DNA from: Gorsachius magnificus
Lineage: Eukaryota; Chordata; Aves; Pelecaniformes; Ardeidae
DNA length: 64,000 bases
Assembly (NCBI GenBank): GCA_034008185.1
Contig: CM067086.1
Location: 69,300,286-69,364,285 of the forward strand
Direction of reading: 5' to 3'
The position numbers and the translations under genes were made by a program. Shown in pieces: positions 1 through 12,101 of this stretch. Below the pieces are notes generated by a model, which saw only the letters and a list, made by a program, of their open reading frames with translations, did no database searches and was not told the DNA's origin. Each line of letters starts with the position of its first letter. Position 1 is the first letter of the stretch.

Positions 1-265
1 ACCACTCGTCACCGGTCTCCATCCGGACATCGAGCCATTGACCACTACCCTCTGGATGCGGCCATCCAGCCAGTTCCTTATCCACCGAACAGTCCACCCA
101 TCAAATCCACAGCTCTCCAATTTAGAGAGAAGGATGTTGTGGGGGACCGTGTCAAAGGCTTTGCAGAAGTCCAGATAGATGACATCCATTGGTTTTCCTT
201 TGTCCACTGATGCTGTCACACCATCATAGAAAGACACTAGGTTCATCAGGCAGGACTTGCCTGTT
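1..265 (-). mobile_element. CR1 LINE fragment, reverse transcriptase part of ORF2, cut by window edge
   Basis: Read on the minus strand this stretch is one stop-free frame of about 88 codons that matches the middle of the CR1 ORF2 reverse transcriptase. The motif [13 protein letters not shown] is visible; its first D is the motif A catalytic aspartate. It is followed by the [17 protein letters not shown] and [10 protein letters not shown] blocks typical of CR1. The element's 5' side stops near 265, where unrelated AT-rich DNA begins; the 3' side runs out of the window at base 1. There is no start codon and no endonuclease part, so this is a truncated, non-autonomous remnant. The open frame suggests modest age. 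Confidence 0.9.
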
Positions 266-1611
266 AAAGATTTAAAGGTTATTGCAACAATTTTTGTAAA
301 GATGATATGAGACACGGAATTCATTTTGGACCTGTAAAACTAAGAATTGCCTGATTAACATTTGTTGATTACAATATAACACGATTACAGGTTCCATACA
401 GCACTGCAGTATATTCCACGCAACAGTGGGAGCCCGTAAATGCACACCTGTTAATCAGGAATGAAATTCCACAACAAGAAAACCTACACAACTGGGTCCT
501 GATCCAAAGCGTACAGGAACCAAGGGAGACGATGCTTTAGTTTTCTACGAGTTTGGGACGAGTTTTCCGTTGCCTCATAACATCAGCATTTAAATCATGC
601 GCATTTCACGCTGTTCTTTGTAAGTGGTTTTGTTCATTTAGAGCTCTGATACTAACGGCGTAAACAATATTCATTAATAAGAAAACAAATTATTTGCCAG
701 TACTGCAGGGATGCCAATGAATTTTAAATTTTCGAAACAGTATCTCTTGGTCCGTAAGAATTACAGTAGCAAATCGATTTGCCTTGATTCTGGGTATCCA
801 TTTATTTGGTTTCTCCTAATAAAATGAACACCAAGTATTTATTAACCTAACAGTTTATTTACACCACTTTTCACAAAGGTATAAATGGAGACTGAAGGCA
901 AACTCTGTATGTGGGAAAGCTGTCAAGAGTCTGAACAGGCATTCAGTGAGGCTAGAGCGGTTCGAGGCGGCCAGGGAATCAGCACAGGCTTCCGTAGAAT
1001 GTCAGGAGGACTTGGGCACATGAATTTTTAGGTTCCTCTGACATGCCATCCGGCATTGACTGAGGGGATGCTGCTGGTAACGTTAATGACTCTCTAACAG
1101 CAACACATTAGGAAACCTTTCCGAGTGTACACCCACTGTCTATGCCCTAAATATGCTATGCAGTGACAAGAAGAAAGAGCTTCTCACTCAAGCAAAGCTA
1201 ATACTTCGACAGCCAAGAAGAAATGGGATGAGCGCCTGCTGCTTGTATTTGCATCCAATCTGCACACGGTGGGGAGCACCGGCCAGCAGCAAACACACGG
1301 TTCACACCACTTCACAGCTTTGCTCTAGACAAGAAGTGTCTACATAAGCTAATGAGGTCAAATTCATCCCTGATTTAACTTTGCTCACTGCAGGAGGATC
1401 TCACTGAGGCTGGTTTTGGCCCATTACTGCCTTATTATTCCTCAGGCCCCTATTTCTTCTTTTACTGAGCTCTGCTCTAAGTGGGAGCCAAAAGCTGCAG
1501 CTGTGTTTTGTTCTAGACTTATGTTGGCCATGATACAGACTTATTTGGGCTCTGCTGAAATCTGTTCTTTTCTAGATCTACTGTCGCAGTTTTTCTCACA
1601 CTGGGCTTATT
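266..1611. other. Unique AT-rich DNA, no gene seen
   Basis: I see no repeat signature and no credible coding exon. The sequence is AT-rich with scattered TAAT cores (for example around 640-700 and 820-850). The open frames here are under 70 codons and unlike any family I know. Confidence 0.6.
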
Positions 1612-1765
1612 CCCCATCCCTGGAAACATCCAAGGTCAGGTTGGATGGGGCTTTGGGCAACCTGGTCTGGTTGAAGATGTCCCTGCTCATTGCAGGTTGG
1701 ACTACATGGCCTTTAGAGGTCCCTTCCAACCCAAACCGTTCAAAGGTTCAGTGATCCTATCATAT
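1612..1765 (+). mobile_element. CR1 LINE 3' end, short old copy
   Basis: The block matches the last 150 bases of the CR1 subfamily seen better preserved at 28.4 and 45.9 kb. It has the stretch encoding the ORF2 C-terminus (CATCCCTGGAAACATCCA), the GGGCAACCTGGTCTGG segment, and the GGTCCCTTCCAACCCAAACC 3' untranslated hallmark. The ATTCTATG tail is degraded to a GTGATCCTATC-like end, so this copy is older than its relatives. Confidence 0.88.
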
Positions 1766-4700
1766 TTTATTCTCAGGGGTTTAATCTGGAGCTGAAACTC
1801 ATTCTGGAAAACAAAAAAAAGGGATGATAAAAAGTCTGAATGTAGAACAAATCACTGCAGTGTTCTAGGGAGAAAGAGCCAGAAAGATAAAAACCCATTT
1901 TTACACACAACAGTTGGAAGACATTACATCATACCAAGCATCTACTCTCAGTATTTTCTTATTGACAGCACTATCAGGTGGTTAAAAGAGGAAGACATTC
2001 CCAAACACTTCCCAGTAACATCTGGCCACTGAAAAATATTTTCTGGAAAATCCACCAACATGCAGGTAGGTCTGCTGCTGGGGAATTGCACAACTGGGGG
2101 CATTAAATCGAGCCTTATAAAGGCTGGCACTGAATTTTGTTTGTTTTTTTTTTAAAGTAAAAGCTAGTTTTTGCCTTCAGCACTAAACTGTAAAACATTT
2201 TTCTGGCAGTGGGTTTTACAGTACAGGATCTCAGACAGGAAAAATAGAAGAATTAAGATCAAGTCATGCTGTGAGCAGAGGAACGCTAATATCTAAGGGC
2301 AAGCTCCCAACACACGCTTTCCCATAAGTCAACATTTGATCCTTCTCCTCCTTGTCAACTTTGGCTGAAATATCCAGAAGATTCAACATTTATTAACCGG
2401 GGACAGACAGTGTTTTCACAGGCATCCCATTTCCTTAGACAACTGAGCTGAAAGCAACAGAAAATGAAGCCCAAAGCCTCAGCTACTCTTGTGCTAGACT
2501 CCCTGTGACAGGCTGTTGGAAATGCTTTGTACTTGTAATATAATATTAAAATCAATTAAAAAACTCCTCTTGCCTTAATTAAGGCCAAACGCATGTGCGA
2601 AAGTATTTGACAGATTTTTCAATAATTTAGCTAGAGTGGAAAGACGGAAAGAGAAAATAGCATTTGAAGGTATTTAAAGCACAGCATGATAAGCAGCTCA
2701 TCTGCATAGAAATGGCAGATGTTTTTCCTCTGTGTCCAACAAGCGGAATGGCCTAAAGATTAGGGAACAAACACTGCGGTACAGCTGATGGGAACGCAGG
2801 AACGAGGATGGGCAGATGGCACGCTCCATCTGACCGTACACTGGATGGGCTTCTAAGTGGGTTCTTTGGTGCCACCTCCTCGCCCGCTCCTCCACGTTGA
2901 ATGCCGGCCCTGGTGGGTTAGTGCCAGCTGAGCGGCTCTTCCAGCCACCCCTCTACAGAGCACAGGAACAAACTCCACGGGTTTCCATGGAGGCAAGGAC
3001 AGACAGGCAAAATCCTTTGGCTTCTGCAATTTAAATTTTCTACCTGATCAGCCAGAAGGAGCAACCGGAGCAGGGCTTTGTGCATCTCATTTTGTTTTGA
3101 CACTTCTAGGGGCGTGCCAAGGAAACTCGCAGGAACCGAGTCTGTCTTTTGTACCAGCTTCGGCCTTTAAGAGCCTATTTCAATTTCTGCTTCATGCTCT
3201 GTTTTCTACTCAGAATGATTATGTGTGAGAAAATCCCTAAATGTCACCTGTGTTTTCACAAACGCGGTTGCACAATACAGCTCTGCAGCAACACCACGCA
3301 GCTTAGATTGTATTGCCAATATAAATCGATGATGTTAGTCCAATTTAACTGGAAATGAGATAAACAAGAGAATTTCAAGCACGGTACTTCTCTTCCAGAG
3401 GACGCCTTGCCAAATGGACATTTGCATTCCCCCAGAGCCCCCCTCCCACCAATGTCGCCGTGCCCACAGCACCAGCCTGGCACCTGGACAAAGCCCCCTT
3501 GGCTCCACCAGTGGATCTGGAACCCACCCCAGCTCCTGCCCCCTGGTATGACGGGCACTGTCAGCAAGCCCCCTCTTCTTCCCAGGACTGAATTTCTGTT
3601 GCAGCACCAAGGAGAAGGATGCCCGGCAACAGAAGTCGGGGGGGCTGGGATACAGCTGAACGGTGCCCGCTTCACCCTGCCTGCAGACCGCGGCCCGTAC
3701 ACCAACGTCAGCAAATGTCAATGTCTCTTGTAAAATGCTCCCCAGAGATGACGTTAGGTTCAGTACCACACCCCAGACCCATGATAAAACCAACACAGGA
3801 GTCTTGGGCCCGACAGTCTAGGGAAGGCTGAAGTGCGAGGTGCCCCCGTACCCTGCAGCCTCCTGCCTGGAACACTTCATTAGAGCCGAGCTCTTTGCAC
3901 ATCAACTTCCAGAAATTAAAATACCAGTTCCTACGAGAAGCTGTAGTTAAAGAAATGCAGGACTGACTAAATGGAAACCAGAATCCAGCTTTCAGAGAAC
4001 AAAATGAGAGACTTTGCATCTCCACCAGCTTTAAACCGCAAAGGAGTCAGTGGAGAGAGCATTTGGAGCCCATGGCCACAAAGAGTCAGACTTCTAAAGC
4101 CACATGCCTGCTGGAAGTATCTATAGGCTTAACGTTGCCTGTCTTTTGCCATGGAAATGGTTAACAGGAACTCAGACAGCAGCTCCCTTATCTACAAATA
4201 TTCCTCAACTGAGGAGGAAGCAAACATGTGACGCACGGAATGGATTTTGCCTGCCCAGGTGTATGCGTGTATGAGATGGAGAACCTGCCCTTAACGAAGA
4301 TGCTGCCCTGCCCCAAGCAGGCTGATGAATATTAATGGCCGTATGCAACAAACCTCCCCAGGAGCTGAAGAAGCAGTTCCGAAACATGGTGTAAGCCTCC
4401 CTAAGGAAGACTCACAGCCTTCAGCATTTCTTTATCCAGTTCAAACAGGCTGGGCTGCCTCAGACTTAGACCACCTCAAATATTTCTAGAGAAGTTGTAA
4501 GATCCCAGAGATAAAGCTGAGCCATCAGGACCATGGGTAAAGGTTGTTGCACGGCAAGGCAAGTGGCTCTGCATGGGAGGGCTCATCTGCTCATTGAGCA
4601 GACCCCAACCCATCCTGCCCCACCACCTCCCTCTGCCACTCTCAGAGGACTCCCAAAGGTGGCAGGAGATGGGTACTTTGGGCTGGATTACTGCAATTCT

Positions 4701-6390
4701 CGTAAACACCGTGTGAACCCTCACTTTGCACACCCACTCTTTCAGATAGGGGAGCAGGAGTGCTTCGTTTGAATTGGTTTGATCCAGAATCCAGACTCAG
4801 AAGCCTTTGTAAACCCAGCTGGAATGGACGGGCAGCTAATGGAAAATGCGTACCACGTCTGAAAACCAGGCACAGGTTCTCTTAAATTGAACCCCAGTGA
4901 AATTCAGGCTAGAGTTTATGTCTAGATTCTACCTGATCTGTTACTTCGTAAGTTGACTTTTAAACGATTCACATATATTTATTGTACACGTCATTAAAAA
5001 TTCAGACCTAAGAAAGACTTGTTTCAAAATTGCCACTTTGTCCCATATTCGCTCACAAGTGCATTAAACTATCGTGTCAATGAAATGAAAATTCAATGAG
5101 AGTTTCATTTGAAAAGCAGGAAGCATATGAAAGCAGTAGCTTAGATATTTCTTCAGAGCTCTTGACTTTTGAATCTAAGAACTGGTTGAAATCAATTCAG
5201 CGTCCTAAAAGGACCTTATTTTATAACTTATGAGCACATTTCCCACAGCCCTGGGCTGTTCAGCCTGGGCCATGCCCATTAATCAAGGATATTTAGTTTA
5301 TCTATAATCTCGGGTGGTTAAGATACTCTTGTTCTGGTGATTTGTGCGCAAACCACCCACACTCCCAGGACCCCTCACAAGGCTTCACAAAATCATTTAC
5401 TGAGGATACAGCGACACATACCACGAGCCAGCAGCCCTGTGTTTAAGCTCTTCATCTGCACTTTCCTTTGCCACTGAGAGCACCAGTTCTCCAGCTGGTC
5501 TTAACCACACTGAACACAAACCTGTTTAAGGCACCCATAACCCTCTTCTTTTGTGTAATGGGGTGGTTGGTAGCAGAAAACATTTTATACTCTGGCTGGG
5601 AGGATGACGATGAAGACTCTTCTGACCTGAGAGAGGTAGCAAACCCAACACTTCTCCAGTCACTGAAACAGCCCAAAGCACACAGTTTTTATTCCTGTGT
5701 CCTGTCTTGCAGAGATTTATTATTTCAGGCAACACTGGCCTTAATCTATAACAAATGCAATTCTAGCCCAACACATCTGTTTGCTCTTTGTGTAATGAAA
5801 AGTCACGAAGAAACCTTAAGCCATTTTTGAGATGATCCATTAAAAGCTGACTGCAAATCAAGGGCCTAAAACAATGACGAATATGTTGTGATGAATTGCA
5901 ATAGCATTTCTAGGGTCATCTGTTTCACAGTTCGATGAGGGGGAAAAAAACCCCGCTCCTACAAAACCAATACATTTTGCTCTGCAGCAAGTGCTCTCAG
6001 GCTCGCCGCCCTTGCCCTCACCTCCCACTCCTCTTCGTTCTGCATTGCTTAGCGCCTTCCAGCTGCGCAACCGCCAAGATCATGCTCGAAAAGTTTCAAT
6101 ATGAAAAGGAAAAATAATCTTTCTGAGACTGAGTTCCTATAGGACAAAAGAAGTATTTTAATGACTTGTTAATTACAGATGTTTGATGCATTGGTTGCCC
6201 TTTCAGATGACCTAGGCTTGCAGTAAGCTGCTGAAACCCAATGATATTTCACTCAATCTCTCTGGTTTTTTTTCCAAGAAACTGACTCCTCCACCTCTAC
6301 TTCTGTTCTAACATTTGCCCCTAAGTCTTGACCTTAAAAGTTGTTATTATATAGCACATCAGGAGACATTTAATACTGTCTAACAATCAT
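1766..6390. other. Unique intergenic or intronic DNA, no gene seen
   Basis: About 4.6 kb with no recognised repeat except a T-run near 2143-2152. GC-rich open frames at 3256-3796, on both strands, give proline- and glycine-rich peptides with no domain I recognise. I take them as chance frames. A 14-base palindrome (GCCTTAATTAAGGC) lies at 2572-2585. Confidence 0.6.
2572..2585. other. Perfect 14-bp palindrome with TAATTA core
   Basis: GCCTTAATTAAGGC is its own reverse complement. The TTAATTAA centre is the kind of site paired or LIM homeodomain dimers bind. Whether it is used is unknown; a 14-bp palindrome can occur by chance in a window this long. Confidence 0.35.
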
Positions 6391-6847
6391 AACACATAGG
6401 GGTGAAAGGGACCTCAAGTGGCCAGCTAACTTCTCCCTGTACCCCAATGCAGGATCAAGTAGACTTAGGCTGTCCTCTCTGTATGTTTGTCCATTCATAA
6501 CTGCAAAACCTCTAAGACTGATGATTTCAGGTCTCTCAACACACAGTAGAAAAATAACATTTTTCTCCTATATCTAACTCAGCTCCCCTTTGTTGTAATT
6601 TTGACTCATCACTCCTAGTCCAGTCAACAAGAGCCACGGAAAGCAATTTACTCCTTCCTTGGTGGAGATGCTGTAGATGTAAAAAAGGCTGCTTCCCTGC
6701 ACCCTGGAATCACTTTTCTCTAGACTAAACCTTTCTGGTTCATTTAATCTTTCTTCATATGACAGCTTGACTGTATCTCTGATTGTCTCTGCTGTTCCCC
6801 AGCAGATCTTCCCCAGCTGGCCCACATCTCTCTTCACAGGCAGTGTC
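6391..6847 (-). mobile_element. Ancient CR1-like LINE 3' region (amniote-age), diverged
   Basis: Diverged but alignable by eye to old amniote CR1 3' ends in antisense. It has the GGACCTCAAGTGGCC start, the CAATGCAGGATCAAGTAG block at about 6447, the CTCTAGACTAAACC block near 6720 (CR1 coding for the FSLEKRR segment), and a CTGGCCCACATCTCTCTTC block near 6818. Its drift is much greater than that of the younger copies, and a young CR1 (6848-7228) lies directly at its 5' side. The family assignment is from memory of consensus patterns, so the subfamily is uncertain. Confidence 0.65.
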
Positions 6848-7228
6848 ATAGAATCATAGAATCCTAGAATCCCAGGTTGGAAGGGACCTCAAGGATCATC
6901 TGGTCCAACCTGTCTGGGCAAGAGCCCAGCCTAGACAACATGGCCCAGCACCGTGTCCAGCTGAGTCTTAAAAGCGCCCAATGTGGTGGAGTCAACCCCT
7001 CCCCTGGGGAGATTATTCCGATGGGTGACTGTTCTCATGGGGAAAAACTTCCCTCTCATGTCCAATCGGAATCTCCCCAAGAGCAACTTGTGTCCATTCC
7101 CCCTTGTCCTCTCCATGGGACTCCTTGTGCAAAGGGAGCCTCCATCTTCCTTATAGCTACCCCTTAGGTACTGGTACGTGGGGATAAGATCCCCTCTGAG
7201 CCTCCTTTGCTCAAGGCTGAACAAATCC
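6848..7228 (-). mobile_element. CR1 LINE 3' fragment
   Basis: In antisense it starts with the CR1 tail (TCATAGAATCATAGAATCC). It then has TTGGAAGGGACCTCAAGGATCATC, GGTGGAGTCAACCCCTCCC and GGGGATAAGATCCCCTCTGAGCC, which encode the ORF2 C-terminus. It is nearly the same sequence as the opposite-strand copy at 19779-20513, so both belong to one subfamily. Similarity to that copy fades near 7228; the next 40 bases are ambiguous. Confidence 0.93.
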
Positions 7229-10200
7229 CGTTCTGTCTAGTGTTCCTCAGAGCCATCAGGGGATCCTCTTCATATGAACACATGGGTTCATCTTTGTAGT
7301 AAAATGAGGGATCTGGCCATTATTTCATGGGTGAAAAATCACGCTACCCAGGCCTCATGGACAGCAAACGTGCAATGCAGCACACCGACACCAGGCTATG
7401 TTGGAGGAGAGACACTTCTCCTTTCCCTTGAGTTGCTCCACTTTGCATAAATAAATACCATGAAGCCAGAGCAAAATGTTATTTCCACTGGAGGGAGGAG
7501 GCACCCAAAGCTGAGTCCTGCAACACTGAGGTATAGGTGTCAGAGATGGGAAGACGAGGTATGCCATCCAGAAGGTGACAGCTAGGGCAGGAACTGAGCC
7601 AAGCCTTAGCCCCATCACACTCCTTTCTCCTCTACACCAGCCATTTCTGGTTGCAAAACCCATTTCTGTGGCATTTGAGACTGGCTGTTGGCATAAACAA
7701 GTGCATTTCTGCAGATTTGTCATTCCTTCGCTACTGATTTAAGCTAATTTGTGACCACAATGTCTAACTGGAGAGCTTCTGCACTGAATCATCCTGCCCT
7801 GGAGAAGTGTAGCCACCGCCAGCCCCATGCATTCGGACTTGTGCAGGAAGGAGCGCGCGGAGGATGCTCCCATGGGAAGGGCAGCGACCAACGGGGCTCC
7901 CCGCTGCCAGCAATGCCCTGGATCAAGAGCAGCACTGGGGCTAAACTGGGAGGGGAGTGGGGAGAAGGAGACTCTGCAGATGCTCCCCTCCAGCAGAGCT
8001 GGTGGCAGTGGTGCCCTTCCAGTGCTGGAAGGATTTAATCACTTCCAAGGGTTTGCCTCTGCCACATTAAAGGCTCTGGCTCTCCCTCAAAATTGCTCAT
8101 GTTCAAGAGGAAAATAGTACTGATCGTTACAGAAGTGTTCCTGTGATCACACGTGTATCTGCTTCACAACCCTTCAGCCCATGCCGAAGTTAAAGGCACA
8201 GCAACCACTGCATTTTCCCCCCGAAAGCCTTCCAGCGTGCTGTGTAATGAACCTTTGCAAGAGCCTGTTTAGGTTCACTCCAGCCTATGGAGAAGCGACC
8301 TGAGATGAAGCAGCCACAGCGAACAGAACAGCACAGATCGCTATTTTCAAAGAGGATTTCTTTTTTAAGTCAGGCAGGTTCCTCACAGCACCACGGTAAG
8401 GCTGGATTTAGCTGTTTCAGTGGCACGAGCTACTTCAGTGCTCAGAGCTGCAGTAGGATCAGGTCCTTCTCCTTCCCTAGCTAGGAACAGACCTACAGGG
8501 TCAAAACCTTAAAGCTCACCTGAAGTTACCAGAGACATTTCCTGCAGGCACATCTCCCACAGAGCTCAGGTAACTCTTTTGAGTTCTTAACCAGAAACTC
8601 ACTCATTTATTAATTAGCATACTTACATTCCTGCCAACAAATCTAGAGGACATAGGTATAATAACCCCTAACTGAAGATAACCACAACATCCTTCCTGCA
8701 CTTCACTTTATTTGCTCTTCTCATCATCTCAATCAGTGCTTTAACCCCAGCAGGGTATAAAATCCAGCCCTTGGGCTTTGCTCAGCTGATAATGCCCACA
8801 AACAAAAGTCTTTGACTTCCCCTCCTACAGCCAGGGCTGGCTGCCATGCGATAGCTTCTTGCACCACGTATTTCTTTTTGGTCCTTTGATTCTTGACTAC
8901 CTGTCAGCAAAGAGGCAAGAACAGCATTTGCCATCTTCTGGAATTTTAAAACCCAACACCAAGCACCTTATAGAATTTTGAGCGGGGCTACCACCTCAAC
9001 GTCCCTGCTGAGCAGCGTCACTCACTCCTAGAGCTGTCTTAGAAAAGCTGGGGATGTCACCCCAGCAGGCGTACCCAGCCACGCTCCCAAAACACCAGCA
9101 CGCACAGAGACACGGTGGGAACAGCCTGGGATGGCCCCGAGCAGCGAGAATGAAGACCAAGACACCTGAGTCCCGGTGCAGCCCAAGCAGGAGCGCGGGG
9201 GCATTGCCTGGAAATCCTGGGGCCAGGCCACATCTGAAGGGAGGGTTTTCAGGATCAGTTTTGTATTGATGCATTTTCAGCCCCAGTTCTGCTCAAGATT
9301 AATCAGTCCTTTACTGTTCCTGCTTTTCATACCAGTTCCTAGTAGTAAGGGGGAAATATTGTTTCTTCCCCTTCCCCGGGTGCAGTTTGCTTCTCTTCAG
9401 ATGAGCAGCTGAAAAAGGCCACCCCATTGCCCCCAAGCCCATCTCCTCTCAGACAAAATTAGCTTGCTAGCTTAAATCGTGGGGAAAACTAACGTGAGTC
9501 TACCTGGCCAAGCGTGCACTGGAGCAGATCAGAGAGCACTTGCGGCGGCGGTGGCGACCTCTAGCCGTGCCGGGCAACTTCCGAGCTACTCCAGCGACTC
9601 CCAGAGCAGAGCCCAGCTCGGCCCGTATCAAACCACTTCTCAGCACTGAGTAATGTTGGCACAAATTGATCCTTAATACCTTATTCACCAAGTTTGTACA
9701 CCACCACCCCTTTGGCAGAATCTGCTGCTCTTAATTTAGTAGCACTGAGTTCTTGCAGAGCATCTTGACACATTTGGTGTTTTGGAGTCACTCTGGTCTT
9801 CTCAGTGAAGTCCACCACCTTTTCATCTCCCTCTCAGATGATGCAGATGTCCATATTTCACTTCTTGAACCTCTCTAACGCTCACAAGAGAATGGCATAT
9901 CTGCGGCACAGCTTCAGAGGATTCGTCTTCTGTCCATTTTATCACCTGCAGGTAATCTCAAAAGACATTTCTTCTCCCAACACATACCAATAAATTAGTC
10001 CTTTCCACAAGGACAAAAGCAAAACTCCTATTTTTTTTCTGGGTCCGCCGGTCAAAGTTTTGCCCTCCCCAGTTATTCACCAGACAATTCTTATTCCTGG
10101 AGCTTGTCTAGGACAACTAAAATTTTCCTTACTCGTGCTGGAGATCACTCTAACCAACAGTTTATCATGGCTTCGACACCTCTCTGGTCTTTTCCATCAT

Positions 10201-10619
10201 CAGGAAGATCAAAGACAGAATTGTACCCATGACCTTCAGCATAAAAGGGACCAGCAAGACTGCCCATAATGTGCCTGGAGCATGACACCGCAGAACTGAA
10301 GCACTCATCTTTCTCTTACTGCGTACAAGGGAAAGGACTTACCTTGAGTTTGTCAATTAAGACAGCTCTTTCTCAGGATCACTCACAATTAGTCACTATT
10401 CATGTTTCCCCCCCAGAAGCACAATGACCCGGTGCCCCCTGCCTTTCTTGACTTCACTCTCACCATCAAAAATGTTTCTGGCAGAAAAAGCAAATCCCCA
10501 AAGAAGCTTTGTACACTGTAGGTTTTTGATCTAGAGGGACCGTTCTGCTCTGGAGATCAGTACAGATCACCCTGACCCATTGCCACTGTAATTTGCAAGC
10601 CACACTTTTATTTTAATAC
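7229..10619. other. Unique DNA, no gene recognised
   Basis: About 3.4 kb without a recognisable repeat. It contains GC-rich patches (7830-8030, 9060-9230, 9540-9610). A possible exon-like segment at 9838-9951 has a polypyrimidine-AG before it and GTAATC after it, but its peptide matches nothing known to me. Confidence 0.55.
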
Positions 10620-10952
10620 GGGGCGGGGGATCTTATCCACATGGATAAATATCTGACGGGACAGAATGAAGATGATGGAGCCAGGCTCCTCTCAGTGGTT
10701 CCCACTGACAGGACAAGAGGCACAAATTAAAAAAATGTAAAAATTCTGCCTGAACACAAGAGAACACTTTTTTCCTGTGAGATTGGTCAAACACTGGCAC
10801 AAGTTACTCAGAGAAGTTGTGGAGTCTCCATCCTTGGAGATACTCAAAACCTGACCAGACATGGTCCTGAGCAACTGGCTCTCAGTGGGTCCTGCTGGAG
10901 CAGGGGTTGGGCCAGATACCTCCAGGGGTCCCTTCCTACCTCAACTGTTCAG
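10620..10952 (+). mobile_element. CR1 LINE 3' fragment, moderately old
   Basis: The order of CR1 C-terminal and 3' untranslated blocks is preserved: GGGGGATCTTATCCAC, GATGGAGCCAGGCTCC, GACAGGACAAGAGGCAC, GTTGTGGAGTCTCCATCC, GGAGCAGGGGTTGGGCCAG and GGGTCCCTTCCTACCTC. Several indels break the reading frame and the octamer tail is lost, so the copy is older than those at 28.4 or 45.9 kb. Confidence 0.88.
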
Positions 10953-11607
10953 CACCTCGCACACCGCATCTTTCAGTGGGAGCTGGAGAGCCCCATGCTG
11001 CAATGGTTAGTCCAAGGTAAAAGTGAGAAGAGATGTCAATGATCAGACTTCCAAAACAACTCAGGAACATCCCGTCCACAAAGAAAATCCCTTCCATGGT
11101 TTTCCATGCCCGCTTGCCCCATCCAAGCCCTATTATGCACCACACAACACAGAGGAAAATCAGCCTCCTGGTCCCATTGCAATTTCTGTGCCTTTTTACC
11201 CAAAGCTAAAAGTAATCCTAAGGCATTATGCTAATCGGTTCGGAAATATTAAACTGGCCCCCGCTGTGCACACACATCTTTGTCTCATCTCTGCTGCGCA
11301 CAGGCAGCTCCCAGCTGGCGTGGCTCACATCTGGGAGAAATGCAAAAACGATGCGGACACCCCCTCAGTCCTTGGACCACCAGAGACCCCTCATTGCACA
11401 GGGCTGAGAAGAGGATGACGCTTTCACACCATGCAAACACGAAGCATCAGTGCCACAGGGAAAGCCCACGGCAGAGGAGCGCAGAGATGGGCTGGGAGTG
11501 GGAGGCAGCACAGAAAACACCGATCACGTTTGCGTTTTGCACCAGCTGAACTGCTCATGGCAGCCAGCTCCTCAGGCTGTGCTGGGGCAGCTGCCTTCTG
11601 GCATATC
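10953..11607. other. Unique DNA between two CR1 copies
   Basis: No repeat or gene recognised. An open frame of 131 codons at 11023-11418 has no family resemblance. Confidence 0.55.
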
Positions 11608-12101
11608 TCATATTGGGCCCCTCACTACAGGAAAGACGTTGCGATGCTGGAGCGTGTCCAGAGGAAAGCAACAGAGCTGGGGAGGGGTCTGGAGCCCCAG
11701 GCTGCTGGGGAGCGGCTGGGGGAGCTGGGGGGGGCCGGAGCGGGAGGCTGAGGGGAGCCCTCATCGCTCCCTACAACTGCCTGAGAGCAGGGGGGAGCCA
11801 GGGGGGTCGGGCTCTGCTCCCAGGGAAGGGGCGATGGGACGAGGGGAAACGGCCTCAAGTTGTGCCAGGGCAGGGTGAGGTTGGCCCTGGGGAACAATTC
11901 CTTCCCCAAAGGGCTGTCAGGGGCTGGAAGGGGCTGCCCAGGGAAGGGGTCGAGTCCCCAGCCCTGGGGGGGATTTAAGAGCCGGGCAGAGGCGGTGCTG
12001 AGGGCCAGGGTTTGGGGGTGGGATGGCAGGGGTGGGGGGCGGTTGGGCTGGGGGAGTTTAAAGGGCTTTTCCAACCTAAATGGTTCTGTGATTCTATGAT
12101 C
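11608..12101 (+). mobile_element. CR1 LINE 3' fragment, GC-rich subfamily
   Basis: It begins in the CR1 ORF2 C-terminal stretch (GGCCCCTCACTACAGG, then GCGTGTCCAGAGGAAAGCAA, family residues ERVQRKAT). It continues through GGCTGTCAGGGGCTGGAAG and CCCAGCCCTGGGGGG and ends with TTTTCCAACCTAAATGG and a short ATTCTATG tail. It is the same subfamily as the copies at 33.9, 35.7, 43.6 and 44.9 kb. Frameshifts disrupt the coding frame. No flanking duplication is obvious. Confidence 0.92.

Noticed and set aside
11625..12074. 149-codon minus-strand frame, proline-rich
   Set aside because: It is the antisense of a CR1 copy (11608-12101); similar antisense proline-rich frames occur on the sister copies.
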